A program made the position numbers and the translations under genes. A stretch of 64,000 bases of DNA from positions 1,612,001 through 1,676,000 of the forward strand of contig KV748208.1 of the NCBI GenBank assembly GCA_001692895.1, in the 5' to 3' direction. How positions within the stretch are numbered: the stretch's first letter is position 1; each line of letters starts with the position of its first letter. Positions 13,001-22,439 of the stretch are shown here, in pieces. The notes below the pieces were generated by a model. The model was given only the letters and a program-made list of their open reading frames with translations, was not told the origin of the DNA and did no database searches. This DNA comes from Cenococcum geophilum 1.58. Lineage: Eukaryota > Ascomycota > Dothideomycetes > Gloniales > Gloniaceae.

Positions 13001-14866
13001 TCTTAAAGGCCTAGTCCCTATAAATAGCATCGGCCTAATAAATAGTATTAATCTAGGGCTATATAAGGTTTTCTATTATAATGCTAATTTCTTTTATAAA
13101 GGAAGGGGTTAGGGGTAGGGTTTTGGGCTAGATAAGCCGTCTACTTTATATATTAAGCTATAAGCCTAAATAGGCTAGCTATTTTCGCCCTAAAATTATA
13201 TTATAGCTACCTAGGTCCGTAATAAGGAAGGGGATATTATACTACCTTTATCCGTTAACACAGAGGTAAATTCGTAAGATAGTTGTAATAGGTAGCCCTA
13301 TCCGCCCGTTATACCCATAAATAGGAATTAGTTTAGGCAGTTCTTTAATAGGTATATTTAAAAAGTTAGCTAGCTTTATAGTACACTAGGTATCTATTAA
13401 GGCAAAGGTATTTACTTTAAAGTTAGCTAAAGTAAAGATTAAAACTTAGTATCTATTACGAAATAAATTATAAGGGATAGTGCAGCTTCTTCTACTAACT
13501 AGCCAACCTAGATTAATATCTAATATATTAATCCCTTTTAACCCTAGAGAGAAGTCTTTCTCTAGGGTTCCTCTTTTTCTAACTTTATACTATCCTCCTA
13601 GATTAATAAAACCTCGTCCGCTTTTATATTTATTAAATAATCCTTTATATAGTAGCCTTTCTAACCATAAAAGAAGTAAGCTCTTTAATTATTAAGGGCC
13701 TATATATGGGGGTTGCTATATATAGGCTAAGTATTCGCTAGACCTATAGTAGGACTAGCCGTACAGCTAGCTGCTAAATTAGCGACGGGCTATATAGGTA
13801 GTATAGTAGGGGTTGCTAATCGTACTAGAGCATTATAGGCCGTTTTTATATTACTTATAATCTAATTTAAAGGGTTTCTGGCTTTATACTGTTTAGCGTA
13901 TACCTTAATTTGGCGAAGGCCTTAGTTAATAACTAAGCACTAGTCCGTAAGTTCCTTTAGCGTCTATATAATAGTAAAAACTAGCAGTATAGCTCTCTAT
14001 AGGTCTAGTATTAGATCTTCCTAGGGAATTTAAGCCTAGCTAGCTAGGTATAGAAAGTGGGTCTAAAAGGCTAAAAAGGTCTCTATTGTTTTTATATTTA
14101 GACTTTTATAATTAAGTTAGGTGTTTTATACTTTAAAGGGGTCCTTATAAATAGAAGAGAGGTAAATAATTATCTCTTCTTTAGAGAGGAAGGGATTTGC
14201 TAAGTCCTATACGTATTACAGACGTAAGTGCGTCTATACGTCCCCGCTAGTACGGCTAAAGATATAAGCCATTTTAGCCCAAGTAGTAGGGAAGTAGTCT
14301 ATATTAACTTTAAGCTTATCTTATAATTAAAGCTTCTAATTATTAAATGTAGAATTAGTTCCGTTAGTAAGTAATAGGGGGTTTATAACCTTTGCGGACC
14401 GCAATAATACTAATACTATATACTAGGCTAGAGCCTTAAGGACTATAGTAAGTCTTTAGGTATTTAATAACTCCTTACTAGATATAGGGGGTTCTCTAGC
14501 TTTAAGTAGCTCTTAGAGTTATTTAATTTTAGTATTAGCTGCTATAAGCTCCACCTAAGAGTTTAAGTTAGTTGCTATTTCACTATTAGAGGTATTTAAG
14601 GGTCCTACACCTACTTTACCAGCTGCTGTATTTTTTAGTATAGTGGTATAGTTATTAGGGCAACTTCTAGTAGGATTTTGTAGGGGTTTAAGTCTATGCG
14701 TGTTTTATAAATCTTATTATTATTTTTTATTCTTCTAGTTCTATTCTATTCTTTTAGTTTTAGTAATAGTCTTTAGGTCTACTTCTATGTTCTATTTTTA
14801 TTTATAATCTATAGATATTTTTTTAAATTCCTTTTTAGAACGAAGAGTAGATAAGCTTTAAATCAT

Positions 14867-15163
14867 ATTAGCGACTTAGTTAATTAAGGCATAAACACAG
14901 CAAGAGGGACGTGTAAGCCTATATAATTAGTAGTTTATAAATAAGGATCTAAAGCTAAAGAAAGAAAAGGAGATAAAGGGTAGCGCCGCTTAATGTTATA
15001 AACAATCCTTTGGTTACGTAACGGCAATTATTTAAAACTATATAAAACTATCTACGACTATCTATAACTGTTTACGACTATCTGCTATAATCCACCGATA
15101 TCTATTAGCCACAATCTACTAGTTTCTACCAATATCTATTAGTTTCCACCAGCGCCGTAATAT
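14867..15163 (-). repeat. 5' LTR of the gypsy element
   Basis: Direct repeat partner of 8803-9099, same length of 297 bp. It retains more CA dinucleotides (for example CATAAACACAGC) than the other LTR. Followed on the plus strand by the target duplication CTACT and then by the continuation of the interrupted Crypton-like element. Confidence 0.85.
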
Positions 15164-15690
15164 CTACTTTAGCTTATACGCCCTTATAGTATTCTTTAAG
15201 CGCTAGGCCTTATAAATATTATATAGCCGTGCCGTCTAGGCCTTAAATTTGTTCTAAAGGCTATAAAAGAAGAGAGAGAAAGAGACTAGGGGGGCTTCCT
15301 TTAACTACAAAGTAGACTATAGGGTAAGAAGATTCTTAAAAGACTTTATCTCCGTAAGAGGTTAGGGAGAAGACGTATAAGTATAGCGCGGGCATAGGTA
15401 AATAAAGCCACTAAATACGTAAATATTAATAGAGGAGGAGAAGAAGAGAGCTCTATATTATAGAATTAGAATTATAGTAGGCCGTTCTATATAAAATTAG
15501 AAGCCCCGCGTAAGCTAGGAGCTAGTATAGGCGTAAGAATAGGAAGAGGGTTAAAAAATAGATTATTAAGGTGACGATAAGGTTAAAGGCGCGCGATAAG
15601 GTCCTTTATACTAACCCAGTACTAACCTAGGCCTTAAAAACGCGTCTAAAAAGTAGGGGCCACCACCAAAAGGGGGGGTAATATTTGGAC
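15164..15690 (-). mobile_element. Crypton-like element, N-terminal side continued after the gypsy insertion
   Basis: Removing the gypsy element and one CTACT joins 8802 to 15169 and gives one RIP-eroded tract of about 2.86 kb, close to the 2952-bp Crypton-like elements at 55589-61492. The tract is purine-rich on the plus strand (AGAAGAGAGAGAAAGAGAC near 15260-15290). No domain was readable here, so its assignment rests on position and length. RIP stops abruptly at about 15690-15720. Confidence 0.45.
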
Positions 15691-15970
15691 GATATATCGC
15701 GGACCTTAGGGGGTGTGCGTAACCTAAGGTTATGCTAAGCCTAACCCGGACCTCCGATACCTCTCGCTTACACGATATTAATCATTGAAGCTCAGCCACC
15801 TTGCACTGCCCCTCTGCCCCTCATCATCACCACTCATCTCTTTAAGTGTTCTGCCTTGAGTCTACCAACTAGGACAATTGTAGTTTTTTGATTGCTCGAT
15901 ACGAGCACATCTTACCTATATCTATTTTAACGATTTCCTTACCCAGAAGCTCTCCGACAATCCTCTCGTC
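15691..15970. other. Boundary of RIP block; upstream region of the NLR pseudogene
   Basis: Composition changes here from AT-rich to normal within about 50 bp. CT-rich stretches (CCTCTGCCCCTCATCATCACC) just before 15971 look like an ordinary fungal promoter pyrimidine tract. No other feature was seen. Confidence 0.5.
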
Positions 15971-17570
15971 ATGCGTCTTTTACGACTTGAAGATAACGAG
16001 TTCAGCTTAACCGAGATTGTTGGCAATAAAAACCTCCGCTATGCTATTCTTTTGCATACCTGTGGAGCGGATGACGAAGAAGTTGCCTTCAAAGACCTAG
16101 TAAAGGGCATAGGCAAGGGCACAACTGGCTATAACAAAATCCTTTTTTGCGGAAAGTGAGCTGCTAAGGACGGCTTGTAATATTTCTAGGTTGACACTTG
16201 CTGCATTACCAAGTTAAGCAGCGCAGAGCTTTAGAGGTAATTAACTCCATATTTCGCTGGTATTAGGATGCGGCAAGATGCTACGTGTACTTGTCTAACG
16301 TTTCAGTTAATGGTTTGGTTAGAGATGACGAGTTCTCTCAGAGATAGAAACCAGCATTCAGAAAAGCAAATGGTTTACTCGTAGCTGGACACTTTAAGAG
16401 CTTATTGCCCCAACACTAGTTAAATTCTTCTCTAAGGATAAAAAGCGGCTTGGTGATAAGCAATCACTAGAATAAACTCTCCATAAGCTAACTGGAATTG
16501 CCATCTAAGCCCTTCGAGGAAGTCCTTTATCTTATTTTAGTATAAATAAGCGCATGTCTTGGGTAGCAAAACGCGAGACAAAATGCGAAGAAGACGCGGT
16601 ATTCTCTCAGCTGGGCCTTTTCGACGTCCATATGCCGCTTATATACGGCGAAGGGCGGAAAAAAGCGTTGGTTCGGCTTCAGAAGGAGATTAAAGAGTCT
16701 TTGAATGAAGACCAAACGTGGACGCTGTTGGACTCGTTAAGATTTAGTCAAATCAATGCGCGCCAGATGACTATCAAGAACGCCCACGCCAGGACATGTA
16801 AATGGCTGTTGAAAGGGTCCGAATACCCCAACTGGTTCGATGGCACTAAACTAGGCGAATACCACGGCTTCTTGTGGATTAAAGGGAAGCCTAGAACAGG
16901 AAAGTTAACATTAATAAAGTTTGCTCTGACTAATGCCCGCGAGACGATAAAGGACGGGATAGTTATTTCATTCTTTAATGCGCGGGGCGAGGATTTAGAG
17001 AAGTCTATAATCGGGACATATCAGTCGCTGCTACTGCAACTCCTCGAATAACTTCCAGCGTTTCGGTACGTCTTCGATTCGCTCGGTCTCTCATCGTCAA
17101 GAATCAGCATATACCGCCAATGGAGTGTCAAATCACTAAAGATACTGTTAGAACAAGCTACAAAACGCCTTAGAGAGGCTTCCGTAGTATGTTTCATTAA
17201 CGCCTTGGATAAATACAAGGAAAGTCAGATTTAGGACTTAATATCATTCTTTGAACATGTTGGCGAACTCGCTGCATCAGCCGGTATTAGTTCCAAGTCT
17301 GCTTTTCAAGCAGGCACTACCCGCACATCACGATCCGGAAAGGCTTGGGTCTGGTCCTGGAAGGACAGGAAGGACACAAGCAGGACATAACCAACTTCCT
17401 CGATAGCGAGTTGACTCGCAAGATTAATTAGATAAGATTGGCGGCGAAAATGCGGGGAGCGTTTTAGAATCCGGAATGGCCGCGAGTACGGACCGAGATA
17501 GAGTTAGACGTCGTCAAAGGACCGGGCCGTAGCAAAAGCTTCTACGAAGAGTGTGAACCAAGAACATCTC
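15971..17570 (+). pseudogene. HET-NACHT (fungal NLR / HET-E-like) pseudogene
   Basis: The start 'MRLLRLEDNEFSLTEIVGN' followed by 'YAILLHTCGADDEEVAF' is the classical opening of HET-domain incompatibility proteins (usual form AILSHTWG). After a TGA at 16157 the domain continues in frame ('VDTCCI'), then shifts frame near 16230 ('NSIFRWY', 'DAARCYVYLSNVSV'), and again before 16390 ('WFTRSWTL.ELIAPT'). The clean stretch 16554-17051 encodes the HET C-terminus ('LGLFDVHMPLIYGEGRKKAL') and the NACHT start. The Walker A box at 16884-16907 reads GKPRTGKL, lacking the Ser/Thr after GK. The Walker B region near 17188-17210 reads CFINALDK instead of FIDALDE. At least eight in-frame stops and three frameshifts make it non-functional. 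No C-terminal repeats (WD40/ankyrin) remain. Many lesions are C-to-T or G-to-A changes, consistent with mild RIP. Confidence 0.85.
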
Positions 17571-18348
17571 CGCCGTGTTCCTCGATTTGTATGCAGATGT
17601 ACATTTCCTAGTTTTCATCTAATGTGAAACAGCTAAAACTTCAAAAATGGTACACAGCACATCTCACGTTCTCGCACTGCTTTGCTTAGCTCTGCCTAGT
17701 AATAAGCTTATTCACATGCAGTTAGCAGCAGGTACAGCCCCCTGTGTGCGTGCGCAACACACAGCAATTTCGGTAATCACTAGTCAAGTGCACCGTCCAC
17801 AATAACTTTCGACAGGGAAATTAACACGGGGGTATTTTTATTCGTTTATCTTGGCGTATATCTTGGCAGGCTTGGCATTTCGGCGGAGCCCCCATCATCA
17901 TTTCGTGCTTCGTTTTTATCCTTGTCACCGCCATTGGCCCCGCTCTTGTTCCATTCTCTAGAGAAAGATTACGAGACATTACCTTGGATTTGCCTAATGA
18001 GACGACTCCCCTAGAACACTGCATGACCCTTTCAATAAAATTCTGTATAACAGCACGGCGGAATACGGGACCTCTTCCGGGCTACTCAAACATGAAAAGC
18101 TCTGGTCAGGCTGCAGGTACGCCTTTCCGCCCCCGCAATCCATGCCGAATGCATTGTTCAGATGCTGAAGTTTTGCATATATCGCATTCTATATTTACAT
18201 AGATCTACCGAGCAAGAGGGGGCTACCAATCTAATGTCCATCAATGTTACATATAGCCTCGTGCATATCACGTATCGCCGTTGTTCTTCCGTCATGCTCC
18301 ATCCTTCGTTGGTGACCAGTTGAAGAGATTCTCCCTCCGCACGAGGAC
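17571..18348. other. Intergenic region upstream of the secreted DUF7029 gene
   Basis: About 780 bp of normal composition. Short overlapping reading frames on both strands show no recognisable protein and no coherent exon structure. A CT-rich tract and the sequence CTCCCTCCGCACGAGGAC just upstream of 18349 are consistent with the promoter of the next gene. Confidence 0.55.
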
Positions 18349-21300
18349 ATGACTTTCGCTATGGCACGCTTGTCAATCTTTACTCTGTCGTTCTTTCTAT
18401 TTATTCTGTCTTTCTTCTCTACTTTTTCGCTAGCAATCGACGTCCCCGAAATTGAACTCCTACCGCTTAACAAGCATGGGGAGACGACCTCGTTCAAAAA
18501 GAGAATGGAGGATCCAGGCGATGGCTATGGCGGATTGGATCTACAAAATTTTGGCATCTTTCTATGGGGAGCGCAAGGTAGCATAAACCCCCCTTGTCCA
18601 AATTACCAAACACGTGCTGATGATCTATGAAGCCACTTCTACCATGATGATCGCCAATTTGACGCTCGACTTTTCACAAGATTACGAGGCAATCGTTGAC
18701 ATGGATGACTTTGCTGGCCTTGTGAAGTCGATTGACTGTTCTGCTCCCGACCTTTACCTCGAATTCAAGGATGAGAAATCATTCGCATATGCTCACCAAG
18801 TCTGGGATTGGGTTAACTCGGTTAGTACTTCCAATACTTCAAATACATACCGTTGTATACTTCGGGCCACGCGGAAGGAGCGAAGATTCTAACCTTCACA
18901 TAGGATGATAACTTCACTTTTGTTCTTATCGCAAGTGCTGAGGCTTGTGCGCCCGAGTCGCGCCGACAGCCGTTTCTCGTATCTGACTTGGACTTTGATG
19001 AAGTAAACAATAAGGTTCTCATGAAGGCAGTATTGAAGACCTGGGAAGATATCGCCGTGACCTACAGCTTCAAGATCACAAATGAACCACTCCCTCCAGG
19101 CAGTCCTGCTCTGGCTAAAAGAGATGGCAAAACTCTTAGCTTGGCCCATGATTTCAGTCAACAACTGTTCGACGTGAATACAAAGGGTCTCGATATTGGG
19201 GTTTCCTGTAGCCCGTGCGGTATCGAAGGTTCAGTCAATGTTGATCTCGACTTGGAGACATTTATGAAGGTACCTGTCGGCGCTTCCATGAAAATTACGC
19301 CTCGGAACATTGCAGCGGCTATCGAACTGTCCTTGCACTTGGATGGAAAACTGGCAAGTGCCTATAGCCCGGGCGATGTTAATGTTGTGAGCGTTCCACT
19401 TACGGGATTCAATGTCGGCGGCTTTTTCAAGCTCGGCGTCTTTCTGACTGTGGTACGTATTAGTTACTCTAAGAATATTGCTAACGAAGCAACCTTAGCT
19501 GACTTGCTCTGCAGGATCTCGGATTCGAGATTGACGAATGGACAGGGACAGCGCAGGCTTCTATGGGGGCGAGAATGTCTATTCCGAATACGTCTACCTT
19601 GAAAGTCAACCTTTTTGGGAAGGGCGACAATGACATTTCCGGCTGGGTACCTGAGTTTTCCAAGATCCCTCCATCTCTCAGTGCAAAGGTTGAAGGCTCT
19701 GCGGAAGCCTACGCACAGGCAGGTATTGAGGTGACCGCGAAAGGCTTGAGTAACGGCTTCTCCGTTGGCTTGGACATGAAGATGCCCTATATTCGCGCTG
19801 ACTTTTCCGCTCTGGCCGACAGCAAGGGAGTCTGCGGCACCAAGAAGACCTTGGGTGTGGATCTTCAGGCCGATGTTGGCGCCGAGCTATATGCTTCGGC
19901 CTCCCTAGACGACGACTCTCCGTTCTGGACCCATACATTATTTGACAAGACATTAGGTACGCTCATTGACAAATGTTATCCCTTCGGTCCAGATAATGCT
20001 GCTACCGGTGGTGGGGAAGGAAAGCCACCCCCCAGGAAGACCAAGAAGCCGAAGAGCAAGACCAAAAAGGCTACCAGCAAGAAGCCAAGTGCTCATCCAA
20101 AGACCTCGGCTCCAGAAGAGACACTGAAGCCTGTTACGCCCACAAGTAAAAAGCGTCGCCCGACAAACCCAAAACTCACGACGCCGACCAAAACGAAATC
20201 AACGAAACCCCCTGAGACTACGAACACCCCTAGACCCACCGATAAGTCAAGTCATACTTCCAACGCATCCAAGTCCTCATCGAAGCATAGTGTATCTAAA
20301 GGGGGAAGCTCGGCCGCTGAAAGCAGTCACTCCGGATCCCACAGCCTGCCGGTGTCCTCAAAGCCGACCGTTACCGAGGTCACGATTACTACTTCGACCA
20401 TTGTGCCTTCAAAGTCAGATACGGCTTCCGCAGACTCAACACGACCCTCTTCTGGTTCACTACCACTCTCCTCGGGCTCCGTTTCCTCTAGCGGTGTACG
20501 CTTCAGCAATGTATCCAGCACGCATGTCGCAACTTCCAAACCTGCTTCTGGCACGCCTAGGAGCAACGCCACTGCATCCTCTTCTGGCGAGAGCGATTCT
20601 CCGAGATCCAGTGATCAACCCAAGACGACAACCAAGCCATTAACAATGAACGAACCAACTACGACTAAGGAGTCATCAACAATTTCCACTTTATTCACAA
20701 CAACCACAACTGCCAGCGACGAGGAGGAGCCCTGCATACTAGAGCGGGACTCGCCGGCCAAGAATGCAAAGCGAGCGACCACCCGGAAGAGGTGCAATTC
20801 AGCTCAAGACACACTACGCATCACCTCAATCACCAAGTCCGTCCCTGTTCTCAAGACCTTCACTGAGACCTGCTCGGTGGCTAAAGCAGGACAGGCCTGC
20901 TACCACTACTACTCGGTCATTGATAACAATTCGGACAGAGGCTGGGATCACTTTACCTGCAGCGACAGCCAGGAGCGACACGACGGCTACGCTACGCAAA
21001 TATGGGAAAATCAACATCCTAAGAACGCGTGGAGAGATTACCTGCCTGTGGCGATGACTAGTGCCAATGGCGTTGTCAAATGTCAGCGAGACGAGTACCC
21101 GCCTGCCTACTTTATGCCTGCTGATACGACAGCCAACAAGCAGAACAAAAATCCGCAGATCATCCGCTGGCTTCCAGAGGCGGACAACAACGCAGGCGGC
21201 AAAATTTGGACTCAGTTTTGCGCTAATAGAGACGGAGGTAAAGGGAATGGCCAACTCAAACGAAGGAAGAAGGACGATAAGGTTGATGTGATTAATGAGG

Positions 21301-21986
21301 ACCTTGTTGACTTGCAGCCTAACCCTAACGAGAAGAGTGTGAAAGGCAACGATGGAAAGACGACTACTATCACATACTACGAAGCGAAGTACACGAGAGC
21401 CGTGTTTGAGCTGGGTTTCGATTGGGATGGGAAGCCTAAGCCTAATGCTACTAATGATTGGTTCTTGAGCGAAAATCCTTGTTGGCCGAAAGCTATTGCG
21501 ACTTCTGATCCGGGATACAATCTCCTGACGGATGATAATTGGTACACGACGGCTGGATCTCCGCAACAGCAAACCTCTCGTGCGCAGCAGAAGGTACTGT
21601 ACGCAAAGGACCCGCCAGCCAACTATGTCTCGGGCGCTATTAAGCCAAACAAGAGAGCCAGACGTGGAGGTCTTTTGAGCGAGCGTGAGTTTGAGATTCT
21701 GGATGATGGATTTGGTGTTCGAAGTGCGAATATTTCGCGAAGGCTTGCGGATGGAGAGATAGAGATCATCCAGTGCATGAGCGCGGATTGCACTAACGAG
21801 AAGAGGATGTTGAGCGAGGATGAAATTGCAGCGATTATTCCCGCCGTGATAGAGAAGAAGGGGATGATGCCGGAGAGGAATGACAATGTCGTTCCGACGG
21901 CGGTGCCAGAAAAGAGATGGGCTCAACCGGCGGGTAAGAGGCTTGGTGTGAGTCTAGAACCCCCCGTCGTGACGGCTGGGTGGTGA
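18349..21986 (+). CDS. Secreted modular protein: DUF7029/DUF7223-like plus NucA/NucB-like C-terminal part
   Basis: Four exons fit a single 1145-aa protein: 18349-18577, 18633-18820, 18904-19452, 19515-21986. The introns (55, 83 and 62 bp) have GT-AG ends and CTGAT/CTAAC-like branch sites, and all phases agree. Residues 1-29 form a signal peptide ending FSLA. Residues about 70-190 ('FLWGAQ...NLTLDFSQDYEAIVDM', 'SIDCSAPDLYLEFKD', 'QVWDWVN') resemble DUF7029. About 200-480 is a beta-rich DUF7223-like part. About 487-725 is a Lys/Ser/Thr/Pro linker, probably O-glycosylated. From C775 ('CSVAKAGQACYHYYS') through CQRDEYPPA (845-853) and 'QIIRWLPEADNNAGG' it resembles secreted fungal relatives of the bacterial NucA/NucB DNase family, whose DEYP motif carries acidic active-site residues. 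It acts outside the cell or in the wall. Several KR/KRR sites in the tail could be Kex2 targets. Nuclease activity is inferred only. Confidence 0.82.
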
Positions 21987-22079
21987 TGGTTTGCTTATTG
22001 GGTATTGAAGTATATGGGACAGGAAGCTGATGTAGGGGAGGTTCGGTTTTTTGATGTGTAACTCTAGGCTATCAAAGTG

Positions 22080-22327
22080 TACTATGGTACCCGGCCGAAG
22101 TTTTGTACATTGTCAATGCGCTTTCAGGGGCCAAATAGGCTTGAAATCTATTCAATTACGAATCAGAACCTGGTAAACCCGCCTTGCGCAGCGACTACTG
22201 CCTTTAAAGATATATTGTTTACTATACGAACTAGTATATTGATTGGTGTATTTTTATCGAGTGGCGTTAGTAGGGCCCCCTGCAAGCGAATTGACAATGT
22301 ACAAAACTTCGGCCGGGTACCATAGTA
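22080..22327. mobile_element. Tc1/mariner-type MITE with TA target duplication
   Basis: A 244-bp element (22082-22325) has terminal inverted repeats of about 50 bp: CTATGGTACCCGGCCGAAGT on the left and its exact complement on the right, continuing through TTGTACATTGTCAAT. It is flanked by TA at 22080-22081 and 22326-22327. The 82-residue plus-strand frame covering it is not a gene. It lies 94 bp after the stop codon of the secreted-protein gene. The TIRs are nearly identical and RIP-free, so the insertion looks recent. Confidence 0.85.
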
Positions 22328-22439
22328 TGATCCAAAGGCATAAATAGAGGTGTAGAGACTATGTAGAAGCGTGATATGAAATCAGTGTGTCCAAGAGTCA
22401 GCAAGCTTATAGAGTTGTGACAGTCAGTCAGCTATAAGG

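Larger units (their letters stand above)
8803..15163 (-). mobile_element. Structurally complete Ty3/gypsy chromovirus, minus strand, RIP-inactivated
   Basis: The element is bounded by two 297-bp direct LTRs and flanked by CTACT on both sides (8798-8802 and 15164-15168), a perfect 5-bp target duplication. A polypurine tract (AGAGGGGTGGG on the minus strand, about 9101-9113) abuts the 3' LTR, fixing the orientation. Reading downwards on the minus strand: a gag zinc knuckle near 13690-13640 ('FYGxKGYYIKDYL'), reverse transcriptase with 'AYLDNIIIYF' (from AYLDDI..Y) near 11985-11940, RNase H with 'ILETNALDGVIASVFS' near 11530-11480, an integrase core Asp block 'YIFIDFYKLPID' near 10660-10630, and a chromodomain-like end near 9340-9240 ('ELYK.SL.ALKVL'). 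Every domain carries stops. It landed inside a Crypton-like element. Confidence 0.85.

Noticed and set aside
13480..13695. 71-codon plus-strand frame
   Set aside because: Antisense to the gag/protease part of the gypsy element on the minus strand.
17821..18202. Overlapping short frames on both strands before the secreted-protein gene
   Set aside because: No signal, domain or splice pattern connects them to the downstream gene, whose ATG with a signal peptide at 18349 is convincing.
20826..21926. 366-codon minus-strand frame opposite the secreted-protein gene
   Set aside because: It lies entirely antisense to exon 4, whose spliced product has a signal peptide and recognisable domains. The antisense protein is Arg/Leu/Ile-rich without family features, a typical mirror of a codon-biased exon.
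22077..22325. 82-codon frame after the secreted-protein gene
   Set aside because: Coincides exactly with the TA-flanked MITE and is built from its inverted repeats.
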